DNA of 32,411 nt from Candidatus Gastranaerophilales bacterium (GCA_021201175.1 JAJQFK010000225.1:1-32411), one strand, 5' to 3'; counted from the stretch's first letter, positions 7,936 through 14,960 are shown. Translations and numbers: made by a program. Notes: generated by a model from the letters alone, not told the origin.

Positions 7936-8277
7936 CTATATAGATATGTTCATAATTGTGTTATACGCAGTTACTACCTTAGATGTAACTTGAGTTGCCA
8001 TTGTAATTCCGATTTCCGCTTTTGCAATCGCAGTCGTTATATCGTGTATATCTACATCAGAATTGCCGGACATTTGCTGATTCAGCAGTTGATCGGGTTT
8101 TTCAAGTTCATTATTTAAATTGCTTACCATTCCTGATAAAATAGTTTTAAAATCAGAACCTTCTTCTTTGTTCAACGCTCCTAACCCGAATCCTTGTTTA
8201 GAGAAATCCGACACCGGAACAGACGGAACTCCGTTTGAAAAAATATTTATATTTGGTACCAGTTTGTTATCAAGCAT
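7936..8277 (-). CDS. fliE: Flagellar hook-basal body junction protein FliE
   Basis: FliE links the MS ring to the proximal rod and is the first substrate of the export apparatus. The 113-residue length fits. The C-terminal half contains the family pattern, with a D-I-H-D-I-T-T-A-I-A-K-A-E helix, then TMATQVTSKVVTAYNTIMNI, which corresponds to the usual 'l..e.rnklveAYqeimrM' terminus. The N-terminal half is variable and low in complexity, as in other FliE proteins. The ribosome binding site AAAGGT lies 7-8 bases upstream of the ATG. It is placed between the rod proteins and fliF, the conserved flgB-flgC-fliE-fliF order, here with a transglycosylase inserted. Confidence 0.92.
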   Translation of the reverse strand: MLDNKLVPNINIFSNGVPSVPVSDFSKQGFGLGALNKEEGSDFKTILSGMVSNLNNELEKPDQLLNQQMSGNSDVDIHDITTAIAKAEIGITMATQVTSKVVTAYNTIMNISI

Positions 8278-8294
8278 TTATTTTACCTTTCATT

Positions 8295-9008
8295 TTATAA
8301 ATAGTTTGCGAGTACATTTTTTACATAGTTTTGGGTTTCTCTAAACGGAGGAACTCCGTTATATTTATCAACATTCCCCGGTCCCGCATTGTATGCCGCG
8401 AGCGCAAGTATTATATTCCCATTGTATCTGTCCATCATACTTTTTAAATATCGTACACCTCCGTCTACATTTTGTACCGGATTATATGGATTTTCTACTC
8501 CGAGTGCTTTTGCCGTAGATGGCATTAACTGCATTAACCCCTGTGCACCCGCCGAGGATTTCGCATTCGGATTATATCCTGATTCTTGTTTTATTACGGC
8601 ATTAACAAGTTTTTCGTCAACTCCGTGTTTTTTAGAAATGTTCGATATCAGACTTTTTATTTGTGAACGTTCGCTATTGACTGTAATAGGAGAATAATCA
8701 ATATTATCTATGGTCTGTTGATATATATCATTTGATATTTCATCTGTGAGCCGTTTGGCTTCCGTTCTTTTTGATGTTAAAGAACCAAATTTCACTGTTG
8801 TTTCGGGTTTGTTAACATTAAAACGAGTATGAACATCAAGTGAAGAATTCATTACATCTTGAAATGTTTTAAATTCAACATCAGATGGTTGTGTAAACTC
8901 CGGAGATTTTACGGTGCTTTGAGCAGCATTACTAAGCTGCTGCGCCCTTTTTATTGCTGCTGCTTGACCTGATGAATTAAGCAAATTTTGAATCATACCC
9001 GTAAACAT
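8295..9008 (-). CDS. Flagellum-associated lytic transglycosylase (SLT domain)
   Basis: Lytic transglycosylases of this type cleave peptidoglycan glycan strands; the location suggests it opens the wall for the growing rod. The SLT domain fills about residues 115-237. It has the catalytic glutamate in VIKQESGYNPNA (E142), GAQGLMQLMPSTA at 154-166, a GVRYLKSM helix, and AAYNAGPGNV near 205-214, all conserved in the Slt/MltE-like family. The first ~110 residues are polar and variable. There is no signal peptide, so export through the flagellar type III gate is more likely than Sec; this is inference. It lies 21 bases after flgC and 17 before fliE. It plays the part of the FlgJ hydrolase found in some other bacteria, but with a different fold order. 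Confidence 0.9.
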   Translation of the reverse strand: MFTGMIQNLLNSSGQAAAIKRAQQLSNAAQSTVKSPEFTQPSDVEFKTFQDVMNSSLDVHTRFNVNKPETTVKFGSLTSKRTEAKRLTDEISNDIYQQTIDNIDYSPITVNSERSQIKSLISNISKKHGVDEKLVNAVIKQESGYNPNAKSSAGAQGLMQLMPSTAKALGVENPYNPVQNVDGGVRYLKSMMDRYNGNIILALAAYNAGPGNVDKYNGVPPFRETQNYVKNVLANYL

Positions 9009-9029
9009 TACTACACACTGCCCTTTTTA

Positions 9030-9473
9030 TCAGCTTCCTATTGATGCCGCCCTTTCTGCCATTGATTTTGACATTGTTATTATTGCAAGGCTGGCTTCAT
9101 ACGCTCTTTGCGCCATTATTGCATCTGTAATTTCCACAAGCGGATCAACATTTGATGTTCTTATATACCCGTTTTCATCCGCATCAGGGTGACCCGGCTT
9201 GTAAAGTTTTTCGCCCAATGTAGGATCTTCAACTACGCCCGCCACCGCTACGCTTCCTGTCGTGTATGATGCCGCGCCGGTACCGAATGCGGCTTCTTTC
9301 ATCTGGTTCATTACACTTAAAAACGAACTTCTGTCCGTTGAAACCACAAGCGGTATTTTTCTTGTATAATTCGGAGTATCAACATTGGCTATATTTTTTG
9401 AACTTATATCCAATCTTGCTCCATGCACTTTCAGACCGTCACAGCCTGTATTCATTGCACTAAATATTCCCAT
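9030..9473 (-). CDS. flgC: Flagellar proximal rod protein FlgC
   Basis: FlgC is one of the proximal rod proteins. The 147-residue product has the family's N-terminal helix ending in SSKNIANVDTPNYTRK (the 'ANxxTxGY/PNY' rod signature). A middle portion includes YKPGHPDADENGYI and V-D-P-L-V-E-I-T-D (the FlgC-typical 'y.PgHPdAd..GyV.yPNvd...Emvd' segment). The C-terminal helix is AIMAQRAYEASLAIITMSKS. The length is typical (about 135-150). Its ATG overlaps the flgB stop by one base (TAATG), so the two are coupled. Confidence 0.95.
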   Translation of the reverse strand: MGIFSAMNTGCDGLKVHGARLDISSKNIANVDTPNYTRKIPLVVSTDRSSFLSVMNQMKEAAFGTGAASYTTGSVAVAGVVEDPTLGEKLYKPGHPDADENGYIRTSNVDPLVEITDAIMAQRAYEASLAIITMSKSMAERAASIGS

Positions 9474-9823
9474 TAGCTGCTACCCATGTTTATTACTGTT
9501 TTCATTTCTGTTATTATAGATGACATTCTTCTTGAGGCAACCGTATATAGAATTGAGTTTTTTTGTATTTCTGATAATTCAGTGGCAGGATCAATTTTTT
9601 CTGCATACGATTCCGTTGTAATGGGAGATGACCCCATTATATTTGATAACTTTGTTTCTAACGGATTCATTGTTCCGTCTAAATATTGTGTAAAAGATAT
9701 ATCTTTTCTTTTATAATTCGGAGTATCCATATTCGCAAGATTACATGATAGCGCCTTATGTCTTTCCGCTATCAAATCTAATGCATTTAAAGTTCTTCCT
9801 ATTGAATTATTTGAATTTATCAT
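9473..9823 (-). CDS. flgB: Flagellar proximal rod protein FlgB
   Basis: FlgB is the first-assembled rod protein above FliE. This 116-residue protein has the expected N-terminal region LDLIAERHKALSCNLANMDT followed by PNYKRKDISF, and a C-terminal helix (NSILYTVASRRMSSIITEMK) matching the family's 'lyqaa.r.ls.rl..l+..I'. The conserved N-terminal consensus normally reads N-I-A-N-x-x-T-P-x-Y; here it reads N-L-A-N-M-D-T-P-N-Y. The ribosome binding site AAGG is about 8 bases upstream. It sits 11 bases after the second rod-protein gene and overlaps flgC by one base. Confidence 0.94.
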   Translation of the reverse strand: MINSNNSIGRTLNALDLIAERHKALSCNLANMDTPNYKRKDISFTQYLDGTMNPLETKLSNIMGSSPITTESYAEKIDPATELSEIQKNSILYTVASRRMSSIITEMKTVINMGSS

Positions 9824-9834
9824 CTAGTTACCTT

Positions 9835-10548
9835 CTATTGATTTATTTGCAATGCTTGAGAGTACATTTCATTTGCTACTGTCATTACCTTGAAACTTGC
9901 CAACATTGAGGCATTTAGTCTTATTAATGAATCTACTTCTGTAATAATATCCATATTGGTCAACTCTATATTTCCCTGCTTAAATTTTTTATGTTCTTTT
10001 AATAAAATAGGTTCGCCGGATTCCGCCGTTAAATAATATTTGTTATTATCCGCTTTTTTTAGCGCTTCAGGATTTTGAAAATTAACCAGAGGAATATTAC
10101 CAAGGTATTCTCTTTTTGTTCCGTCTTTTGAAATTACTTCAACATCACCACCGGCATTAATTACTAAATTATCATAATTAACAGGCAGTTGAATACCGTC
10201 ACCTACAAGGTATCCGTCATTTGTTATTAAATATCCGTCCTTATCTACTTTAAAGGAACCTTCACGAGTGTATGTTACATCACCGGTTGGTGATGTAACG
10301 GGAATAAATCCAGCCCCGTCTATTGCGACATTAAACTGATTTGATGTTCTTTGTATTCCGCCCTGCGAAAAATTCGTTCTTTCTACTCCGGACAGATAGC
10401 CGTTTTCTCCAAGCATTTGCTCAAATCTTACAGATTTATACCCGTAAGTATTATAATTTGATATGTTAGTAGAAATATAGCCCATTCTTTCAAATTGGAT
10501 TTCAGCATTTACTATTCCTTTGTCTATAATTCCTCGAAGTGTTGACAT
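9835..10548 (-). CDS. FlgF/FlgG-family flagellar rod protein (second copy)
   Basis: This 237-residue protein belongs to the flagellar hook-basal body family. Its N-terminus has the rod helix GYISTNISNYNTYGYKSVRF. The central region carries FNVAIDGAGFIPVTSP and TYTREGSFKVDKDGYLITND, the strongly conserved 'l.v.i.G.GFF.v....g..yTRdG.F..d..G.lv...G' core. The C-terminal segment GNIELTNMDIITEVDSLI corresponds to 'G.lE.SNvd...Emv'. It is slightly short for FlgG (about 260) and closer to FlgF (about 240). It lies 14 bases after the first rod-protein gene and 11 before flgB. Which of the two is the functional FlgF or FlgG cannot be settled by eye. Confidence 0.88.
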   Translation of the reverse strand: MSTLRGIIDKGIVNAEIQFERMGYISTNISNYNTYGYKSVRFEQMLGENGYLSGVERTNFSQGGIQRTSNQFNVAIDGAGFIPVTSPTGDVTYTREGSFKVDKDGYLITNDGYLVGDGIQLPVNYDNLVINAGGDVEVISKDGTKREYLGNIPLVNFQNPEALKKADNNKYYLTAESGEPILLKEHKKFKQGNIELTNMDIITEVDSLIRLNASMLASFKVMTVANEMYSQALQINQ

Positions 10549-10562
10549 TTAAATATTACCCC

Positions 10563-11252
10563 TTAACTGCTTAATGTTGATATTGCTTTTTGTAAATTAG
10601 TATTTTGCATCATAAATAGCTGTCTGTTTGCCTCAAAAGTTTTTGAATATGGTATTGCTTCCAAAAACTCTGTTTGTATGCTTACATTTGAGGATTCAAC
10701 ATAACCTTGTCTTACATTCGGAGAAAGAACAGCCATTCCGTCGCTTGTAACTATGCCAAGAGTACCGGCAGTTTCAAATTTTCTTGTTTTATTATCCAGA
10801 ACTCTTACTATTCCATTTAAATCTATTGTTATATCTTCTAATTTTTCAGGAACAAACGGAAGTACAAGAGGAGTTCCCATATTTGTCAATATCTTACTTC
10901 CGTCTAAAGCAAGTATTTCACCTTCTTTGTTCATTTTAAATCTTCCGTCACGTGTTAATTTAATTCCGTCTTGTGTTTGTATCTGAAAAAATCCCTTTTC
11001 AGCAAGTGCAATATCAAGCGGATTTTCTGTTAAACACAATCTTCCTACAGTATCATCTGTTGTTGTTGAAATTGCATCTTCACCTATAAATTCAGCAAAT
11101 GAAGAAATTACGGGGATTTTTCTTTGATATCCGATTTTATCAAATCCCGTAACATTTTCATTCGTTATCCCCATAAGAGCAATCTGCATTCTCATAGCAC
11201 GAATGTTTTGAACAATTCCTCTTTCTGTATAATGTACACCGCCGTTTATCAT
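10563..11252 (-). CDS. FlgF/FlgG-family flagellar rod protein (first gene of the operon)
   Basis: This rod/hook-basal-body family protein has NENVTGFDKIGYQRK near its N-terminus, PLDIALAEKGFFQIQTQDG and KLTRDGRFKMNKEGEILALD in the core, and GYVESSNVSIQTEFLEAI plus a TFEANRQLFMMQ helix at the end. The last part is nearer to FlgG than to FlgF. The ATG at 11252 is chosen as start because AAAAGG lies 8 bases upstream, giving 229 residues that begin MINGGVHYTERG. A longer frame from a TTG at 11300 has no ribosome binding site and adds a serine/lysine-rich extension unlike the family. It is the promoter-proximal gene of the flagellar operon and faces the SpoIID-like gene divergently. Confidence 0.87.
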   Translation of the reverse strand: MINGGVHYTERGIVQNIRAMRMQIALMGITNENVTGFDKIGYQRKIPVISSFAEFIGEDAISTTTDDTVGRLCLTENPLDIALAEKGFFQIQTQDGIKLTRDGRFKMNKEGEILALDGSKILTNMGTPLVLPFVPEKLEDITIDLNGIVRVLDNKTRKFETAGTLGIVTSDGMAVLSPNVRQGYVESSNVSIQTEFLEAIPYSKTFEANRQLFMMQNTNLQKAISTLSS

Positions 11253-11271
11253 ACAATTTACCTTTTTACTA

Positions 11272-11300
11272 CTATTTAATGATATAATATTAGAAGTCAA
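11272..11300 (-). promoter_or_regulatory. Weak candidate promoter of the flagellar operon
   Basis: TTGACT (11300-11295, minus strand) is followed after 16 bases by TAAATA (11278-11273), upstream of the AAAAGG ribosome binding site of the first flagellar gene. The -10 box is poor. No clear sigma28 or sigma54 motif was seen. Confidence 0.25.
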
Positions 11301-11427
11301 ATGTACCCGTATTTTTGGTGTATAAATACCGGAAAATTTATATTTTTATACTTCAAATATAGGATATTTCTAATAACTCTGTTTTTGTTATGTTATTATG
11401 GTTCTATAAACTAAACGGGATTAGGGA

Positions 11428-12297
11428 ATGCATTTAAAAAGTTGTTTTCTTGCAATTTTAATAATATTTATACTATCGCCAAAAGCGGAGGCGGTAAAAA
11501 TAGGGCTGCAAACTGGCGGTAAAGAGATAAAAGTTGCTTCTTCCGTGTCAGCAGAAATTTATGACGGATTAAAAGACAAATTGCTCTATGAAATAAGACC
11601 GATGACTATATATACGTTTAAAACAAAAGGTAATGAACTTTCTGTTTCTATAGACAGAAAAAATATTAATCTCGGTACTAATCAGGTCATAATTAAAACA
11701 AAAACTCCGGGGTTTTTATGTTCTAAAAAATCATGGTATAGAGGGGATTTTATAATAAATAATATGGGGTCAAGCGCTACTCTTATAAACGATGTTCCTT
11801 TGGAAGATTATCTAAAAGGAGTAGTACCATCCGAAATGCCGTCAAAATGGAATACAGAAGCTTTAAAAGCTCAGGCAATTGCAGCCAGAAGTTATGCGGT
11901 CGCAACAACCGCTGCGGGAAAACATGCTTCTCAAGGATTCGATTTAGTTGATACTACTGCTGATCAGGCTTATGGAGGAGCAAGCGTTGAAAAAGCTGCA
12001 ACTACAAAGGCTGTAGAGGATACAAAAGGTATTGTACTTGTTCAAAATAAAAAAGTTCTTCCGACATATTACCATGCAAGTTCCGGAGGACAGACAAAGG
12101 TGTGGGATTCTGGCAGTTCATTTCTGCAATCAGTTCCTTCATTTGATGCGGGAACAAAAAAGAACGGACACGGTGTAGGAATGAGCCAGCACGGAGCAAA
12201 TAATCTTGCTGCGCAAGGATATAATGCGTATCAAATTCTTAACTATTTTTACAAAGACTTTAAATTTGCTAAACTTAGCGAAAATTGGGATATATAA
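11428..12297 (+). CDS. SpoIID/LytB-domain protein, secreted, shortened
   Basis: SpoIID-family proteins are peptidoglycan lytic enzymes that cut glycan strands stripped of stem peptides. A signal peptide is visible (residues 1-22, hydrophobic core FLAILIIFILS, ending AEA). The core motif PLEDYLKGVVPSEMPSKWN lies at about 124-142, with the probable catalytic glutamate E136, followed by EALKAQAIAARSYAV. ASSGGQT (217-223) and GHGVGMSQHGANNLAAQGY (247-265) complete the domain. Between the last two blocks only about 23 residues remain, whereas usual SpoIID proteins carry a longer insert with an SPxxxW-type segment. The protein is therefore a compact version (289 residues). It is divergent from the flagellar operon; a link to wall remodelling for flagella is possible but unproven. 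Confidence 0.88.
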   Translation: MHLKSCFLAILIIFILSPKAEAVKIGLQTGGKEIKVASSVSAEIYDGLKDKLLYEIRPMTIYTFKTKGNELSVSIDRKNINLGTNQVIIKTKTPGFLCSKKSWYRGDFIINNMGSSATLINDVPLEDYLKGVVPSEMPSKWNTEALKAQAIAARSYAVATTAAGKHASQGFDLVDTTADQAYGGASVEKAATTKAVEDTKGIVLVQNKKVLPTYYHASSGGQTKVWDSGSSFLQSVPSFDAGTKKNGHGVGMSQHGANNLAAQGYNAYQILNYFYKDFKFAKLSENWDI

Positions 12298-12455
12298 ACT
12301 CATATCAAATTTCACCAACTCCCATAAAAGTATGAATTTTTCAAAATATAGTTCAAATTTTTATTTTTATTTACACTAAAAGAACGATATTTAAAAAAAG
12401 CAAATGTGATAACCTAGAAATACACAAAAACGGTCAGTAAAAAGAAAGGGTTATT

Positions 12456-12917
12456 ATGCAAATAGGAAAACTGAGTTTAAATTCAGCGAAAGCTGCGCAA
12501 AACACAACTTCTGCAAATAATACTCCTCAAAACAAGCTAAGTTCAAATCCGTTTGGAGTCAGCTTTAAAGGAAATGTTATACAGGCAGATGTTTTTGAAA
12601 GTGCAAACAAATCATCAATTACAAACAGTATATCGGAAAAAGGCAAGTTATTTGCCAGTGCTGTTGTAAGCGGTATTAACAATTTTAATGAATCTTTTAA
12701 GTCAAGAATGAATTCAATAGTATCATTCGGGAAAAAGGTTACAACTAATGTATTTGATACTATCGAAAGAATCGGAAATACAGAAGTAACATTTAATATG
12801 GATGGTATAAAAAATAAATTATTCCCTGACAGACAGTACTCTGTTAAAAATCTCACAAATCAACCGGTTTCAGATTTAAAAACTATGTGGCAAAATTTAG
12901 AAGAACAAGCAGTATAA
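12456..12917 (+). CDS. Hypothetical protein, 153 aa, unknown function
   Basis: I do not recognise the family. The ATG has a strong ribosome binding site (AAAGAAAGGG, about 6 bases upstream). The N-terminal 35 residues are N/S/T/Q-rich and probably disordered. A FGVSFKGNVIQADVF segment (about 33-47) looks like a short conserved tag. Residues 60-150 are amphipathic helices with no membrane span and no signal peptide. The gene is followed after 25 bases by another small gene on the same strand with its own good ribosome binding site, so the two are probably co-transcribed and end at the terminator at 13344. AT-rich codon use matches the neighbours. Confidence 0.7.
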   Translation: MQIGKLSLNSAKAAQNTTSANNTPQNKLSSNPFGVSFKGNVIQADVFESANKSSITNSISEKGKLFASAVVSGINNFNESFKSRMNSIVSFGKKVTTNVFDTIERIGNTEVTFNMDGIKNKLFPDRQYSVKNLTNQPVSDLKTMWQNLEEQAV

Positions 12918-12942
12918 ATTATATCAGGGAGAGAGATAAAAA

Positions 12943-13311
12943 ATGGATAATAATAAAAAAATAAAAAATATTATACAAGCTCTGGGAGAACATAAAGACA
13001 GTCAGGCTGCAATTGAAATTCTGACAGAATTAGGAACAAATTCTTCCGATGATGAAATAAGAGAGTTCACGGCTCAGACCTTAATAAGAAAAAATACTCA
13101 TGAATCTTTAAGAGTTGTATTAATCTCAAAAGGAAAAGGGATTAATGATTTAAGTGCCAGAGTTGCAATGGCTTCCATTAATGAACTTTTATCTTTAAAA
13201 GATAAATCAGAGGCAATTAAAATTCTGGATGATACAATAAAAATGCATTCCGAAGAAGATGTAAGAAATACAGCACGTTCTGTAAGAGCACTAATGACCT
13301 TTTCTTCATAA
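12943..13311 (+). CDS. Small HEAT-like helical-repeat protein, 122 aa
   Basis: The product is all-helical with a spacing of about 35-40 residues between similar helix pairs: DSQAAIEILTELGT, DDEIREFTAQTLIRKN, LSARVAMASINELLSL, then EDVRNTARSVRALMTF. This resembles HEAT/PBS-lyase-like or ARM-like repeats, which usually serve as protein-binding scaffolds. There is no signal peptide or membrane helix. The ribosome binding site AGGGAGAG lies about 9 bases before the ATG. It is 25 bases downstream of the 153-residue gene and is followed by a strong intrinsic terminator. The function is unknown and the repeat assignment is by eye. Confidence 0.65.
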   Translation: MDNNKKIKNIIQALGEHKDSQAAIEILTELGTNSSDDEIREFTAQTLIRKNTHESLRVVLISKGKGINDLSARVAMASINELLSLKDKSEAIKILDDTIKMHSEEDVRNTARSVRALMTFSS

Positions 13312-13343
13312 ATAAAATATGATGATAGGAATTTTATATATAT

Positions 13344-13372
13344 AAAAAAACTCCTTTATAAGGAGTTTTTTT
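13344..13372. terminator. Perfectly palindromic (bidirectional) intrinsic terminator
   Basis: Seven A, then CTCCTT, a three-base TAT loop, AAGGAG, then seven T: the whole 29-bp element is a perfect palindrome centred on 13358. It ends the transcript of the two small genes before leuB and would work on either strand. Confidence 0.9.
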
Positions 13373-13374
13373 AA

Positions 13375-13382
13375 TGTATAAT
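13375..13382 (+). promoter_or_regulatory. Probable -10 box of leuB
   Basis: TATAAT at 13377-13382 directly follows TG and lies a few bases after the terminator. Its -35 position falls inside the terminator arm (weak match). It would give a leader of about 45-50 bases for leuB, too short for a T-box or attenuator. Confidence 0.4.
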
Positions 13383-13437
13383 CAAATAAGATGTCCAAAG
13401 TTGAGGAACCGGAAATAAACAGGAGGAATGTAAGAAA

Positions 13438-14517
13438 ATGACAACATACAATATAGCACTTCTTGCAGGTGACGGAACAGGGAAAGAAGTAACAGATGAG
13501 GCTGTAAAAATTTTAAAAGCGATAGAGCAAAAATACGGATATGAGTTTAATTTTGAACGCGCATTAATAGGCGGTTGTGCTTATGATGAATTTAAGACTC
13601 CATTGCCCCAAACGACTCTGGACATTGCAAAAAAATCAGATGCCGTATTGTTAGGTGCAGTCGGTGACTGGAAATATGATAATCTTCCTCCTGAGGTCAG
13701 ACCGGAAAGGGCACTGTTAGGAATAAGAAAAGAATTAAATTTATTTGCTAATTTAAGACCGGCTGTTGTATACCCTGAATTAACATCGTTGTCTCCTTTA
13801 AAAGAAGAAGTTGTTTCAGGTACTGATATAATGATTATACGCGAGTTAACCGGTGATGTATACTTTGGTACACCAAAAGGTATAGAAGAAAAAAACGGTG
13901 AAAAATTCGGATTTAACAATATGTGTTATTTCGAAAGTGAAATAAAACGAATTGCGCATATTGCGTTTCAAACAGCAATGCAGCGAAATAAAAAACTATG
14001 TTCCGTGGATAAAGCGAATGTACTTGATGTATCAAGGTTATGGCGTGAAACTGTAATTTGCGTATCTAAAGATTATCCGGAAGTTGAGTTAACTCATATG
14101 TATGTTGATAATGCAGCAATGCAAATTATAAGAAATCCTAAACAATTTGATGTTATATTAACAGGAAATATATTCGGAGATATACTTTCAGATGAGGCAT
14201 CAATGCTTGCCGGTTCATTAGGTATGCTTCCGAGTGCTTCTTTATCTGATAAAATTCCCTCTATGTATGAGCCGATACATGGAAGTGCTCCGGATTTAAA
14301 AGGACAAAATGTAGTTAACCCTATTGCCACAATACTTTCAGCGGCAATGATGCTCAAATATTCTTTTAAAATGAATGACGAATACAACGATATTGAAAAT
14401 GCGGTAAGAAAAACATTGAAATCCGGCTATAGAACAAAAGATATTGCTCAAGAAGGTGCCAAAATAACAGGCACTTCTCAAATGGGTGATTTAATAAAAG
14501 AAAACATTTTAAAATAG
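13438..14517 (+). CDS. leuB: 3-isopropylmalate dehydrogenase LeuB
   Basis: LeuB oxidatively decarboxylates 3-isopropylmalate to 2-oxoisocaproate with NAD, the third step of leucine synthesis. The 359-residue length is typical. Visible motifs are the N-terminal LLAGDGTGKEV, the substrate-loop RPERALLGIRKELNLFANLR, RELTGDVYFG, the catalytic lysine segment SVDKANVLD, and the metal/substrate aspartates in VDNAAMQII, GDILSDEAS. The NAD-binding PIHGSAPDLKGQNVVNP follows, where the Ser/Gly-rich context favours NAD over NADP. A GGAGG Shine-Dalgarno at 13422-13426 lies about 11 bases from this ATG, with an ATG-TAA pair in between (see findings). No other leu gene is adjacent, so it is a stand-alone biosynthetic gene here. 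Confidence 0.96.
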   Translation: MTTYNIALLAGDGTGKEVTDEAVKILKAIEQKYGYEFNFERALIGGCAYDEFKTPLPQTTLDIAKKSDAVLLGAVGDWKYDNLPPEVRPERALLGIRKELNLFANLRPAVVYPELTSLSPLKEEVVSGTDIMIIRELTGDVYFGTPKGIEEKNGEKFGFNNMCYFESEIKRIAHIAFQTAMQRNKKLCSVDKANVLDVSRLWRETVICVSKDYPEVELTHMYVDNAAMQIIRNPKQFDVILTGNIFGDILSDEASMLAGSLGMLPSASLSDKIPSMYEPIHGSAPDLKGQNVVNPIATILSAAMMLKYSFKMNDEYNDIENAVRKTLKSGYRTKDIAQEGAKITGTSQMGDLIKENILK

Positions 14518-14693
14518 CATATAATCCGGGGGAAGCACTCTTTTTCATGCAATAAATTGCACGTTGAAACTGTGGCTGTCCGCCATAGATACACAACCTA
14601 TAAGTTGAGTATAGAAGATATTCTGCGTGCCTGTAACGTAGTGAATAATCAATGTTCGCGAAACAACAGCAAAACAGCATCGCCACGACTAAA

Positions 14694-14755
14694 AATATTA
14701 TTGTCGGGGTAGAAACCCCGACCTACCAAAAATAATATTATTGGGTAGAAACCCC
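14694..14755. repeat. Two tandem copies of a GGGTAGAAACCCC hairpin repeat
   Basis: ATATTATTG followed by GTCGGGGT-AGAA-ACCCCGAC (stem 8 bp at 14703-14722) is repeated at 14734-14757 as ATATTATTGGGTAGAAACC, then CCAACTAC. The second copy has lost two bases of one arm. The first hairpin may also act as the leuB terminator, although no long T run follows. Confidence 0.7.
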
Positions 14756-14776
14756 AACTACACTAGGCAGTAAACC

Positions 14777-14859
14777 GTCTTTGCGAGGAGTGTAACGACG
14801 AAGCAATCTAGTCCTAAAGATGGCAGAGATTGCCACGCCGATAAATCGGCTCGCAATGA
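14777..14859. repeat. REP-like inverted-repeat element, 83 bp
   Basis: The ends are inverted copies: GTCTTTGCGAG at 14777-14787 against CTCGCAATGAC at 14849-14859 (one mismatch), and GCAATCT at 14803-14809 against AGATTGC at 14826-14832. The motif, a 'cattgcgag...gcaatct' type, is a dispersed intergenic repeat known from many unrelated bacterial genomes. Confidence 0.7.
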
Positions 14860-14910
14860 CGCTGCTGCCCGAAATGAAGGAAAATCCAAGAAGCGAAATT
14901 CCGACGTCTA

Positions 14911-14946
14911 GAGAGATTGCCATGCTGATAAATCGGCTCACAAGAT
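14911..14946. repeat. Partial third copy of the GATTGCC...GATAAATCGGCTC repeat arm
   Basis: GAGATTGCCATGCTGATAAA then TCGGCTCAC repeats the arm at 14826-14855 with a few substitutions (C-A-C-G-C-C changed to C-A-T-G-C-T). It abuts the 3' end of the prepilin-like gene. Confidence 0.6.
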
Positions 14947-14960
14947 GTTCACGAACTTTT

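Larger units (their letters stand above)
14518..14960. other. Gene-free region rich in short palindromic repeats
   Basis: There is no supported ORF or tRNA in these 443 bases. The first half (14518-14690) holds only a small inverted repeat, TGCAAT/ATTGCA, at 14548-14561. The second half is a mosaic of repeats listed separately. The base composition of the repeat part is clearly more GC-rich than the neighbours. Confidence 0.7.

Noticed and set aside
903..11252. Interpretation as a non-flagellar (virulence-type) type III secretion operon
   Set aside because: FlgB, FlgC, FliE and two FlgF/FlgG-family rod proteins are diagnostic of flagella; no needle, secretin or translocon genes are present.
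14518..14960. A tRNA or small RNA gene in the leuB-pilin gap
   Set aside because: No cloverleaf, T-arm consensus or promoter/terminator pair was found; the structure present is explained by short palindromic repeats.
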